Part shown: in pieces, positions 16,920 through 24,826 of the stretch
How positions within the stretch are numbered: the first letter of the stretch is position 1
Layout of the letters: each line of letters begins with the position of its first letter
From: Bryobacterales bacterium
GTDB lineage: Bacteria; Acidobacteriota; Terriglobia; Bryobacterales; Bryobacteraceae
Length of the DNA: 64,000 nt
Assembly: GCA_020852755.1 (NCBI GenBank)
Contig: JADZAF010000057.1
Location: 1-64,000 of the forward strand
Reading direction: 5' to 3'
Made by a program: the position numbers and the translations under genes
Notes under the pieces: generated by a model
Databases searched by the model: none
Seen by the model: only the letters and a program-made list of their open reading frames with translations
Told to the model about the DNA's origin: nothing

Positions 16920-17069
16920 ATGCTCTGGACGATTTTTGTGATTCTCCTCGTGCTGTGGCTGGTGGGCCTGGTGAGTTCGTACACGCTGGGAGGATTCGTT
17001 CACATCCTGCTCGTGCTGGCTGTCGTGGTGCTGGTGATCAACCTGTTGTCCGGCCGGCGAGCAGTTTAG
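16920..17069 (+). CDS. Lmo0937-family small membrane protein
   Basis: A 49-residue hydrophobic protein with two helices (about 3-20 and 25-43) of the lmo0937 type (MLWTIFVILLVLWLVGLVSS, then GGFVHILLVLAVVVLVIN). Members are widespread and uncharacterised, often stress-associated. GGAGGGG directly upstream of the ATG makes the start convincing. Confidence 0.75.
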   Translation: MLWTIFVILLVLWLVGLVSSYTLGGFVHILLVLAVVVLVINLLSGRRAV

Positions 17070-17130
17070 GCCGTCAATGCGGCGCCCGGCGAACGCGCGG
17101 TCCGGTGAAGCGTTTTCCGCCGGACCGCGG

Positions 17131-17160
17131 TTGCCCGCCGGCGACCGGGGGCTGTACTAT
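17131..17160 (+). promoter_or_regulatory. promoter of the enolase-superfamily gene
   Basis: TTGCCC (17131-17136), 18 bp, TACTAT (17155-17160). It ends 8 bases before the TTG used as start, so the mRNA would have almost no leader. Confidence 0.4.
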
Positions 17161-17168
17161 GTGTAATC

Positions 17169-18320
17169 TTGACCAGGCGCCAACTTCTGTTCGAGACTGC
17201 TTCGCGGTTGCGCGGCGCAGGCCGCCGGATCGCCAAAGTCGAGGTGTTCCCGGCGATCTATCCGATCACCGGGCACTTCAAGTTCTTCGCCAAGCCTGAA
17301 CGTCCCACCGTACTCGTCAAGATCACCGCGGAAGACGGCGCCTTCGGCTGGGGACAGAGTGTTCCGAGCCCGAGCTGGAGCTACGAGACGCAGGAGTCGG
17401 TGATTTCGACCCTCGAGAGGTACCTGGCGCCGGTTCTAACCGGCCGCGACCCTTTCGACCTGGCCGGGGCCCATGCCGCCATGAACCGGGCCGTCGCGCC
17501 TTCCTTCTCGACCGGCATGCCCATCGCCAAGGCCGGCATCGATCTGGCCCTGCACGATCTGGCGGGCCGCATCACGGGCCAGAGCCTGCCCGGGCGCTGG
17601 GGGCGCGCGGCCCTGCCCCGCATCACCGTGAGCTGGACGGTGAATCCGCAGTCTGTCGAGGAGACCGAAAAGCTGGTGGAGCAGGGCTGGGCGAAGGGCT
17701 ACCGCAATTTCAATGTGAAGGTGGCGCCCGATCCCCGGTTCGACCTGGAGATGTGCCGGCGGGTGAAGAAGCTGGCGCCGGATGGATTCCTGTGGGCCGA
17801 CGCCAACGGCGGCTATGAGCTTTCGGCGGCCCTGTGGGCCGCGCCCCGGCTGGCCGACGCGGGAGTGGCCGTGCTCGAGCAGCCGGTGCCGTCGAACCGC
17901 CTGAGCGGGTTCCGCGAGCTGAAGCGACAGGGCGCTCTGCCCATCATCATGGACGAAGGCGTGGTCTCCACGGTGGAGCTGATCGAATTTATCCGCCTGG
18001 GCCTGCTGGACGGGGTGGCCATGAAGCCGGGCCGCACCGCCGGCCTGTGGGCCGCGCGGCGCCAGGTGGAAATCGTGAAGGACGCCGGCCTGATGTTCCT
18101 GGGAAGCGGGATCACGGATCCCGACGTTTCGCTGGCGGCGTCGCTGATCCTCTACGCGGCGTACGGCCTTGAATATCCGGCCGCCTTGAACGGCCCCCAG
18201 TTCCTGGGCGGCACTGTCCTGCGCAAGCCGCTGGAGGTCAGGAACGGGCAGATGGAAGTGCCGGCCGGCCCGGGTTTGGGTGTGGACGTGGACGAGGACA
18301 AAGTGAGATCCGGTCGATGA
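17169..18320 (+). CDS. enolase-superfamily (mandelate racemase/muconate lactonizing-like) enzyme
   Basis: A protein of up to 383 residues with the MR/MLE fold: an N-terminal capping domain (about 22-140) and a TIM barrel carrying metal ligands in WADANG, LEQPVP and MDEGVV. Superfamily members abstract a proton next to a carboxylate, most often dehydrating sugar acids. In the strand-2 motif FNVKV the first Lys of KxK is replaced by Asn, so chemistry may differ from a typical racemase. Start: TTG at 17169; there is no in-frame ATG and the first ~20 residues are not conserved-looking, so the true start may be slightly later. Its stop overlaps the next gene (ATGA). Confidence 0.82.
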   Translation: MTRRQLLFETASRLRGAGRRIAKVEVFPAIYPITGHFKFFAKPERPTVLVKITAEDGAFGWGQSVPSPSWSYETQESVISTLERYLAPVLTGRDPFDLAGAHAAMNRAVAPSFSTGMPIAKAGIDLALHDLAGRITGQSLPGRWGRAALPRITVSWTVNPQSVEETEKLVEQGWAKGYRNFNVKVAPDPRFDLEMCRRVKKLAPDGFLWADANGGYELSAALWAAPRLADAGVAVLEQPVPSNRLSGFRELKRQGALPIIMDEGVVSTVELIEFIRLGLLDGVAMKPGRTAGLWAARRQVEIVKDAGLMFLGSGITDPDVSLAASLILYAAYGLEYPAALNGPQFLGGTVLRKPLEVRNGQMEVPAGPGLGVDVDEDKVRSGR

Positions 18321-19168
18321 GAGCGCTGCTTCCGCTGCTTTTGCTCTGCGCCGCCGCGCCGGCCGCCGACCGGTTTGCTCTCCGGCCGGCCGGGGATGGT
18401 TCGCTGGAACTGGCCGAGAACGGAAAGACGGTCTTCGTCTACAACTACGGTCCCAAGCTCAAACCGGGCGTGCCGGAGCAGTTCCGGAGATCCTCGTATC
18501 TGCATCCGGTCTACGCACCGGACGGCACGCTGTTGAGCGATGACTTTCCCAAGGATCACTACCATCACCGGGGCATCTTCTGGGCCTGGCGAGTGGTGCG
18601 GGCGGCCGGCGAAGTCCACGACCTGTGGACCATCGAGGGAATCCATCACCGCTTCCTGCGCTGGCTGAAGCGGGATGCGGGAACCGGATCCGCGCGCCTG
18701 GCGCTGGAGAACGGGTGGTTTGCCGGGGAGCGGCGCGTGATGAAGGAAACGGTCGACATCACCGCCTTCCCTGCCAGGCTTCAGCGCCGCGAAATCGATT
18801 TCGTCCTCACCCTGGAGGCCGTGGACGGGCCGGTGGAGATCTCCGGCAGCCCCGACCGCGGCTACAGCGGTTTCGGTTTCCGCTTCGCCCCGCGCGAGAA
18901 TACGGTGATCGAAACGGATGCCGGAGCCGAGAAGGAAGACACCAACCTGGCGCCGCATCGCTGGGCGCAGTTGAGCGCGGTGTTTCAGGGCAGGCGCGCG
19001 GGGGCGCGCATCGAGGTCCACCCGTCCAACCCGGCCTTCCCCAACGGCTGGTGCCTGAGGCACTACGGCTATCTGGGCGTCGCCTTTCCCGGACTCCAGT
19101 CCTACCGTTTCGAGCCCGGCCGGCCGGTGGTCTTCAGGTACCGGGTGACGCTGTTCGCCCAACCGTGA
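18317..19168 (+). CDS. exported DUF6807 (PmoA-like) protein
   Basis: A 283-residue protein with a signal peptide (MRALLPLLLLCAAAPAAD) and the DUF6807 fold, formerly called the methane-oxygenase PmoA family despite being unrelated to particulate methane monooxygenase. Diagnostic features are YNYGPKLKPG, RRSSYLHPVY and the histidine-rich KDHYHHRGIFWAW (about 74-86). Members are common in Acidobacteria and Planctomycetes beside sugar oxidoreductases; their activity is unknown. The ATG overlaps the stop of the MR/MLE gene, so co-expression is likely. Confidence 0.82.
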   Translation: MRALLPLLLLCAAAPAADRFALRPAGDGSLELAENGKTVFVYNYGPKLKPGVPEQFRRSSYLHPVYAPDGTLLSDDFPKDHYHHRGIFWAWRVVRAAGEVHDLWTIEGIHHRFLRWLKRDAGTGSARLALENGWFAGERRVMKETVDITAFPARLQRREIDFVLTLEAVDGPVEISGSPDRGYSGFGFRFAPRENTVIETDAGAEKEDTNLAPHRWAQLSAVFQGRRAGARIEVHPSNPAFPNGWCLRHYGYLGVAFPGLQSYRFEPGRPVVFRYRVTLFAQP

Positions 19169-19181
19169 GCCTCGGGTGGAC

Positions 19182-19187
19182 TACAAT
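19182..19187 (+). promoter_or_regulatory. -10 box of the SDR gene
   Basis: TACAAT, 29 bases before the ATG at 19216. It lies inside an imperfect dyad: GGGTGGA (19174-19180) against TCCGCCC (19193-19199), with one G-T pair. Confidence 0.35.
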
Positions 19188-19215
19188 AGGACTCCGCCCT
19201 AAGGAATTCGTGAAC

Positions 19216-19989
19216 ATGGACAACATCTTCTCGCTGCAAGGAAAGACTGCGCTCGTCGCCGGCGCCAGCCGCGGCATCGGACTGGCGATCGCGGAAGCCA
19301 TGGCGGCGGCGGGCGCGCGGACGATCCTGGCGGCACGGTCCATCGACAAGCTGAACACCCATGCCGCCCGCTTCAGAGAGCAGGGGTGGCAGGCCGGGGC
19401 GCTGGCGCTGGACGTGGCCAGTTCGGAGTCCATCCGGGCCGCCGCCGAATCGCTCGATCCGGTAGACATCCTGGTGAACGTCGCCGGCGCGAACCTCCGC
19501 AAGCCGTTCGAGCAGTACACCCGCCAGGAGTACGATTCCCTGCTGCAGACCAACCTGCACGGGCTGATGGAACTGACCCAGCGGGTGGGGAGCCGCATGA
19601 TCGCCGCCGGGCGCGGGGGAAAGATCATCTTCATCGGCAGCCTGATGTCGATCCTGGGATTGCCTTACCTTTCCGTTTACGCCATCACCAAGGGCGCCCT
19701 GGCGCAGCTTGCGAAGGTGCTGGCGGCGGAGTGGGGCAAGTACGGCATCCAGGTCAACTGCATCGCTCCGGGGTTTATCATTACGGACTTGAACCGGGCG
19801 ATGTGGCAGGATCCGAAGATGAACGAATGGATTCGGGGGGTACAGGCCAACCCGGTCCCCGGCAAGCCGGAAGACATTGCCCCTCTGGCGGTCTTTCTGG
19901 CAGGAGCCGGTTCCAGGTACATCACCGGACAGGTCATCGCGGTGGACGGAGGGTACAGCACCACCGGGGTCTGGCCTTTCCAGCCCTGA
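19216..19989 (+). CDS. short-chain dehydrogenase/reductase
   Basis: A 257-residue classical SDR. The cofactor motif GASRGIG lies at 16-22, VAGAN at about 89-93, the Asn of the catalytic tetrad at N113, the serine region IGSLMS at 140-145, and Y155-xxx-K159. The C-terminal PEDIAPLAVFLAG and ITGQVIAVDGG are typical of FabG/gluconate 5-dehydrogenase-like members. It probably oxidises or reduces a sugar or sugar acid with NAD(P), in line with the MR/MLE enzyme upstream. The ATG is used; a GTG 6 bases earlier, closer to AAGGA, is possible. Confidence 0.87.
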   Translation: MDNIFSLQGKTALVAGASRGIGLAIAEAMAAAGARTILAARSIDKLNTHAARFREQGWQAGALALDVASSESIRAAAESLDPVDILVNVAGANLRKPFEQYTRQEYDSLLQTNLHGLMELTQRVGSRMIAAGRGGKIIFIGSLMSILGLPYLSVYAITKGALAQLAKVLAAEWGKYGIQVNCIAPGFIITDLNRAMWQDPKMNEWIRGVQANPVPGKPEDIAPLAVFLAGAGSRYITGQVIAVDGGYSTTGVWPFQP

Positions 19990-19990
19990 T

Positions 19991-20677
19991 TCAGCGGCCG
20001 ATCTTGCGAGCCACCAGAACCCGGGAGGGATAGAATCCCTGCCGGACGGCGCGGTCGCTCAAGATACGGAACCGGTGGGATTCGATCAATCCGGGGATCC
20101 CGTCGGCCACCTGACGTCCCCAGAAGGCGGGGGCGAGGGAACCGGCCACGCGATAGACGCGGTTGAAGCCCGAGGTGTTCTGGCCGATCAGCACCAGAGT
20201 GAGCCGGCCGGGGTCGCGCAGCACGCGATGGAACTCGCGGACCGTTCGCTCGATATCCTCGGCCGAAAGCAACTCCAACAGGTAACAGCAGACGACGGCA
20301 TCGAAACTGGAATCGCGAAAGGGCATGTGGCGCGCGTCCACCGCCTGGCAGACGGCAGCCGCGCCGGGGAAGTTCCGGCGGGCGATCCGCTGAGCGCGAG
20401 CGGCCATGTTGGGAGAGATGTCCACTCCCACCGTGCAGCCTCTGGGGTTCGCACGCACCAGGCGGCGGAACATCTCCCCGGAGCCCGTGGCCACTTCCAA
20501 AACTCGCATGCCGTCCTCGATTCCGGCGGCATCCAACGCACAGCGGTGCGCCAGGGAGTGAAACAGCATGGTGGATATGGGATAAACGCGTGCGACGGTG
20601 TCGTAGACGCGGCGTGTACGCCCTGCGAGGGTGGCCGGCATCCCGTTGACCGGCCAGCCGTTTCCAGACAGTTGCAA
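19991..20677 (-). CDS. class I SAM-dependent methyltransferase
   Basis: A 228-residue UbiE/Methyltransf_11-type enzyme. Motif I VLEVATGSGEMF (about 59-70), motif II with VGVDISPNM (82-90), and the DSSFDAVVCCYLLELL segment typical of motif IV. It transfers a methyl group from S-adenosylmethionine to an unknown acceptor; a lipid or quinone is plausible given its UbiE-like shape. The start is TTG at 20677, supported by GAGGAG with 6-base spacing; the next ATG is 12 codons later. It follows the LytS-like kinase gene by 27 bases. Confidence 0.8.
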   Translation of the reverse strand: MQLSGNGWPVNGMPATLAGRTRRVYDTVARVYPISTMLFHSLAHRCALDAAGIEDGMRVLEVATGSGEMFRRLVRANPRGCTVGVDISPNMAARAQRIARRNFPGAAAVCQAVDARHMPFRDSSFDAVVCCYLLELLSAEDIERTVREFHRVLRDPGRLTLVLIGQNTSGFNRVYRVAGSLAPAFWGRQVADGIPGLIESHRFRILSDRAVRQGFYPSRVLVARKIGR

Positions 20678-20704
20678 TGAGTGCTCCTCGTTGAGTAATT
20701 ACCG

Positions 20705-22012
20705 TTAAACAGCAGTCGCCATTTGCGTCGCCAATTCGGGCACTTCAATTTCAATGCGGGTGCCGCGGCCTGGCTTGCTATCGATATACAGCCTGTAATC
20801 GGTGCTAAACAGAACCTTCAGCCGCTCATTCACGCTGCTGATGCCGATGCCGCGCTCGAACAGAGTGGCCAGCTTCGCTTCCGGAATGCCCACGCCGTCG
20901 TCTTCCACTACCAGGCGGAGCCGGTCGCCGGTGACCCGGCAACTCAGCCGGATGGTGCCTCCCTCTACTTTGCCGCTTAATCCGTGCTTAATGCAATTCT
21001 CAATCAAAGGTTGCAGCAGCATGCTGGGTACCGCCAGGTCCATCGTCTCCGGGTCCACTTCCTTCTCAAAGCGCAGCTTCTCCCCGAAGCGAACCATCTC
21101 GATGGCCAGGTAATCTTCGATGAAGGTGAGCTCCTCCCGGAGGGGGTTGAAATTCTCGTGTTTGCGAAGCAGGCGCCGGAGGATGCGGGAGAGCTTGAAC
21201 ACCACCAGGCGGGCCTGGTGCGGATCGGTGCGGATCAGCGAGGAGACCGAGTTGAGCGTATTGAACAGGAAGTGCGGGTTGATCTGGCTGGAGAGAGCTT
21301 GCAGCCGGGCTTCCACCAGCAAGCGCGCCTGGTCCTCCAGCTTTTTCTCGTTGCGGGTGTTGTTCCAGATCTTCAGCGGCAGGGTCACCGCGAACAGGGT
21401 GGCCGCGTAGACTGCCGCGATATTCAGGGGATGAACGGCCAGCGGCGCCAGGCGGAAGAGGCGTTCCGGACCGAAAAAGAACCCGAGCGTCTGCCGGAGG
21501 AACTCCGCGGCCAGGACGGCCAGCAGCAGCAATCCGTGGAAAGCGGTTCTCCGGCGCGCCTCCCGGTCCCGCCACAGGCGGTACGGGTTTACGTTCAGCA
21601 GGGGCGAAAAGTGCCAGATGTCGTCGGGATCGGGAGCGCAATCCCGGATGAGGCCGCCGGTGACGCCGATCCCGGCCAGCAGGGGCAGGGTCAGGTACTC
21701 GCCGTTGAATACGGCCGGCAGGGAGATCAGGACTCCGGAGAGCAGCCCGGTCACGTAGCCTCCCAGGATCCCGGCGAGGACGCTGGCCTCCAGGCCCAGG
21801 TCCACGGCCTGGTACCCGCGAGTGATCACCCGGGCGGCCACCCCGGTGGCGAAGATCAGCGAAAACCACAAAGACAGCCGCAGGCGCTGGTTGAGGGTGC
21901 GCTCTTCGCGCAACAAGAGCTTTCTCACGGCCTTGGCGCGAACCAGGATGCTGGCGAGCGCGGCCACCACGCCGACCTTTAGCAACAGAATGGCCAGGTA
22001 GGTCTCTTGCAT
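20705..22012 (-). CDS. LytS/YehU-type sensor histidine kinase
   Basis: A 435-residue membrane kinase. Five to six helices occupy residues 1-215 (5TM-LYT-like), followed by a His_kinase domain with the phosphoacceptor H247 in SSQINPHFLFNTLNS and a HATPase_c domain (LLQPLIENCIKHGL as N box, VEDDGVGIP, RGIGISSVNERL). Such kinases partner LytTR-type response regulators and sense cell-wall state, potential or small acids. No response regulator gene is adjacent; the downstream gene in the same direction is a methyltransferase. Confidence 0.88.
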   Translation of the reverse strand: MQETYLAILLLKVGVVAALASILVRAKAVRKLLLREERTLNQRLRLSLWFSLIFATGVAARVITRGYQAVDLGLEASVLAGILGGYVTGLLSGVLISLPAVFNGEYLTLPLLAGIGVTGGLIRDCAPDPDDIWHFSPLLNVNPYRLWRDREARRRTAFHGLLLLAVLAAEFLRQTLGFFFGPERLFRLAPLAVHPLNIAAVYAATLFAVTLPLKIWNNTRNEKKLEDQARLLVEARLQALSSQINPHFLFNTLNSVSSLIRTDPHQARLVVFKLSRILRRLLRKHENFNPLREELTFIEDYLAIEMVRFGEKLRFEKEVDPETMDLAVPSMLLQPLIENCIKHGLSGKVEGGTIRLSCRVTGDRLRLVVEDDGVGIPEAKLATLFERGIGISSVNERLKVLFSTDYRLYIDSKPGRGTRIEIEVPELATQMATAV

Positions 22013-22067
22013 CGGCTACGGAATGCTGGCCCCGCCGCCGTAGGGCGGTCTCCATGGGCAGCAGCAA

Positions 22068-22081
22068 CCCATTATAATGGG
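22068..22081 (+). promoter_or_regulatory. palindromic -10 region of ribA
   Basis: CCCATTATAATGGG is a perfect 14-bp palindrome containing TATAAT at 22073-22078, 33 bases before the ribA start. No -35 is recognisable, so an activator or overlapping repressor site is possible. Confidence 0.45.
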
Positions 22082-22105
22082 ATACTTAAGCCCCAGAAGT
22101 TGCAC

Positions 22106-22726
22106 ATGCCCGGTTCCGCGGTATTTCGTCTCGAAAAAGTGGCCGAAGCCGACTTTCCCACCGAGTTCGGCTTGTTCCGGATCTACGGTTTCGAGGGCCG
22201 CAGCGGGGATCGCGTGGAGGAAGCCGTCGTCTTGAGCATGGGCGACCTGTCCAGGCCCCAGGACGGCCCCCTGGTCCGCATTCATTCCCAGTGCCTTACG
22301 GGCGATGTGTTCCACAGCCTGCGGTGCGACTGCCAGGCCCAGCTGGAGCAGTCTCTGAACCGCATGGCGGCGGAAGGCTGCGGCCTGCTGATCTACGAGC
22401 ACCAGGAAGGGCGGGGCATCGGGCTGCTGAACAAGCTGAAGGCCTATGAGCTGCAGGATCACGGCGCCGACACCGTGGAAGCCAACGAGCAACTGGGCTT
22501 TGAGGCCGACCTCCGGAACTACGAATTGCCCGCGGAGATTCTCCGGTACTTCTGCTTGCACAAGGTGCGCCTTCTCTCAAACAACCCGGAGAAAGTCCAG
22601 GCGGTGGAGCGCGCGGGGATCCGGGTGACCGAGAGGGTTCCCTGCGTGGCGGAGCCGGTCGGGTTCCGGGAGAACTACCTGCGTACCAAGCGCGAGAAGA
22701 TGGGCCACCTGCTGGAAGGCTTCTAG
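22106..22726 (+). CDS. ribA: GTP cyclohydrolase II
   Basis: A 206-residue monofunctional RibA. It opens the imidazole ring of GTP to give 2,5-diamino-6-ribosylamino-4-pyrimidinone 5'-phosphate, the entry to riboflavin. Zinc ligands C63, C74 and C76 lie in HSQCLTGDVFHSLRCDC, the catalytic loop YEHQEGRGIGL at 97-107, and the C-terminal KVRLLSNNPEKV is present. It lacks a DHBP synthase (RibB) domain, so that step must be encoded elsewhere. It stands apart from any other rib gene here and is divergent from the LytS-like kinase. Confidence 0.93.
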   Translation: MPGSAVFRLEKVAEADFPTEFGLFRIYGFEGRSGDRVEEAVVLSMGDLSRPQDGPLVRIHSQCLTGDVFHSLRCDCQAQLEQSLNRMAAEGCGLLIYEHQEGRGIGLLNKLKAYELQDHGADTVEANEQLGFEADLRNYELPAEILRYFCLHKVRLLSNNPEKVQAVERAGIRVTERVPCVAEPVGFRENYLRTKREKMGHLLEGF

Positions 22727-22735
22727 CCCGGATCT

Positions 22736-23205
22736 TCAGGCCGTCTGCATGCGGAGCGGCGCTCCGTAAACCGCCGCCGTGAAAGCCTCGAAACCCTCCT
22801 TCAAGGACATGGCCGGAAACTCGATCCGGCTCAGGTCCGTCTCGCCCACGCCCGGAAGGCCCGCTTTTCGGATGTGACCCGCGGCCGAAGCGTGGAACCC
22901 GGGCAGGTTGGCGCCCACCACGTCCGCGGCGACGGCGGGGGGTGCCGGCGATCGCCAGCCCGGTGTTCAGTTTTTCTCCCCAGCAGTCCGGCCCCGACCA
23001 TGGCTGGATGGCCGGCCGCGGGAAAGGACATCGCGATGCTCTGGAGCGCCAGGGTCACAGTGGCAGTCCGGTGGACCTTCAACTGGTTCAGCGCAATCAG
23101 GGTCTCGTATTCGAGCACGGCGGGGTTGACGATGACGGAGCGCGGCGGGCCGCCGTTCGTACTCTCCAGCCTGGCCTCGGTAAGCGGGGGCAGGCACTTG
23201 CTCCG
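22736..23205 (-). pseudogene. decayed DUF362-family gene
   Basis: Reading the minus strand, three pieces in different frames together resemble the C-terminal half of a DUF362 protein: one with VNPAVLEYETLIALNQLKVH and TVTLALQSIAMSFPAA, then GHPAMVGAGLLG joined directly (a gap of about 40 residues relative to the family as I remember it), then NTGLAIAGT, and finally VVGANLPGFHASAAGH to the stop at 22736. Two +1 shifts are needed, one next to an A5 run (around 22970-22976) and one at a C6 run (around 22936-22941). The N-terminal half is missing. Shifts at homopolymers could be assembly errors, but the missing pieces argue for true decay. The upstream boundary is approximate. Confidence 0.6.
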
Positions 23206-23356
23206 ATTGCAGAAACGGCCCTCCGGCGGCTTCTGCCGCAGTGCGTACTCGCCCGACGGGAAAAGGTGCAAGGGCGTACCCGTGCCGCCTCCCCGGCCGG
23301 CGGATGGCTGTGAATGGCCGGCCAATTGCACCGGGCCCTTTTAGAGGGACAGGGGA

Positions 23357-23662
23357 ATGCCCGAGAAGAAAACCGTCGAAAGGGCCCGGAGGAAGGCCCG
23401 GGAGGGCAAGGCGCCCACGACCCAGGCAGGCGAATTCGTGCGCGAAGAGATGGAGCACGTCAAAGAGGGGAAGCACGGCGCCGCCTCCAGGAAGCAGGCC
23501 ATCGCCATCGGCCTCTCCAAGGCGCGGCGATCAGGCGTGAAGCTACCACCTCCCAAGAAGGGCCGGTACTCGGAGGCCGCGCGAAGGAAGGCGCAGCGGG
23601 AATCCGCGCGGGCGCGGGAGGCCGGCAAGTCGATCTCCGGTCCGAAGCGCAAGGCGGCCTGA
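23357..23662 (+). CDS. DUF6496 basic protein
   Basis: A 101-residue, very Lys/Arg-rich protein matching DUF6496: EFVREEMEHVKEGKHGA (about 27-43), KQAIAIGLSKARRSGVKL and PPPKKG. The composition and helical repeats suggest binding to DNA, RNA or other polyanions, but no function is known for the family. It ends 1 base before the TTG start of the AI-2E-family transporter, so they probably share a transcript. Confidence 0.78.
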   Translation: MPEKKTVERARRKAREGKAPTTQAGEFVREEMEHVKEGKHGAASRKQAIAIGLSKARRSGVKLPPPKKGRYSEAARRKAQRESARAREAGKSISGPKRKAA

Positions 23663-23663
23663 T

Positions 23664-24770
23664 TTGAGCAGCGATGTTCGGGTGGAGAGCAACCACCAGA
23701 TCCGCCCGGCCGCCAACGGATGGTTTTCGCGCGAGCGCCTGCTCACCTTGACCCTGGTCGCGGCGTCGCTTCTGATCCTGTACGTCTGCCTGCTGCTGGT
23801 CAAGCCTTTCCTTCCCGCGCTCACCTGGGCCCTGGCGCTGGCGGTGGTGGCCGGCCCGGTGCACGAATGGCTGCGGCGGCGCATCCAGCGGCGGGACCTG
23901 GCGGCCGGGCTGGCTGTCTTCGTGGTGACGCTGCTGATCATCGGCCCGGGCTTCCTGCTGCTGCACCGGCTGGTGGATCAGGCCGGCGAGGGCATCGCGA
24001 GGCTCGAAGACCAACCGGGGCCATGGAGCGCGCTTCCGGAGCAACTCCCGCGGCTGGCGCCCATATGGCGCTGGGCCGAGTCGCACCTCAACGTGCGCCA
24101 GGAGATTGCGCGCGTGCAGGAGGCGCTGCGGGCTCACCTGCCCTCCCTGCTTACCGGCTCGCTCTGGGCCGTGGCCCAGCTCCTGGTCTCTCTTTTCGCA
24201 CTGTTCTACTTTTTCCGGGACCGGGGACGGGTGCTTCGGGGCCTGCGAAGCCTGGTGCCGCTCTCCCACGAGGAGGCGGACGAGGTCTTCCAGCGCGTAC
24301 GGGATACGGTCTATGGAACCGTGTACGGCCACCTGGCAGTGGCGGGAGTGCAGGGCCTGCTCGGAGGCCTGATGTTCTGGTGGCTGGGACTGCCGGCCCC
24401 GGTTCTATGGGGGTTCGTGATGGCGCTGGCGGCTGTGGTGCCGGTGCTGGGTCCCTTCGTCGTCTGGGTGCCGGCGGCCGTCTACCTGGTCCTGGACGGA
24501 AGCTGGGGGAAGGGGCTGATTCTGACGGCCTGGGGCACGCTGGTGGTGAGCCTGATTGACAATCTGCTGTATCCCATACTGGTGGGCAACCGCATGCGGC
24601 TCCACACCTTGCCGGTGTTCCTGGCGATCGTCGGCGGCCTGATCGTATTCGGGGCGGCCGGCCTGGTCCTGGGGCCCGTGGTCCTGGCCCTGGCGGCGGC
24701 GCTGGTGGACATCTGGCGCCGCCGCACGGCCGGAGGGCAGACGGCGGAGGAAGCCATCGAGCCCGGATAG
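23664..24770 (+). CDS. AI-2E/PerM-family transporter
   Basis: A 368-residue membrane protein with about eight helices and the family pattern: paired N-terminal helices (LTLTLVAASLLILYVCLLLV), an amphipathic central region (about 110-170) and a C-terminal bundle with VVPVLGPFVVWVPAAVYL and LYPILVGNRMRLHTLPVFLA. Members include TqsA (AI-2 export) and Na+/H+ antiporters, so the substrate is open. The start is TTG at 23664 immediately after the DUF6496 stop; the ribosome site is weak, and a GTG at 23679 is an alternative. Confidence 0.85.
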   Translation: MSSDVRVESNHQIRPAANGWFSRERLLTLTLVAASLLILYVCLLLVKPFLPALTWALALAVVAGPVHEWLRRRIQRRDLAAGLAVFVVTLLIIGPGFLLLHRLVDQAGEGIARLEDQPGPWSALPEQLPRLAPIWRWAESHLNVRQEIARVQEALRAHLPSLLTGSLWAVAQLLVSLFALFYFFRDRGRVLRGLRSLVPLSHEEADEVFQRVRDTVYGTVYGHLAVAGVQGLLGGLMFWWLGLPAPVLWGFVMALAAVVPVLGPFVVWVPAAVYLVLDGSWGKGLILTAWGTLVVSLIDNLLYPILVGNRMRLHTLPVFLAIVGGLIVFGAAGLVLGPVVLALAAALVDIWRRRTAGGQTAEEAIEPG

Positions 24771-24790
24771 GCACGCGGCTCGGCTGTGGC

Positions 24791-24819
24791 GCCGGATCTC
24801 TTACAATTGAGGATCCGGC
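24791..24819 (+). promoter_or_regulatory. -10 box within a perfect inverted repeat (EamA gene)
   Basis: GCCGGATC (24791-24798) and GATCCGGC (24812-24819) flank a 13-nt spacer holding TACAAT (24802-24807). The ATG lies 7 bases downstream of the right arm. The layout suits a repressor that blocks RNA polymerase at the -10; the arms could also form a leader hairpin if transcription starts upstream. Confidence 0.5.
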
Positions 24820-24826
24820 ACCCTCC

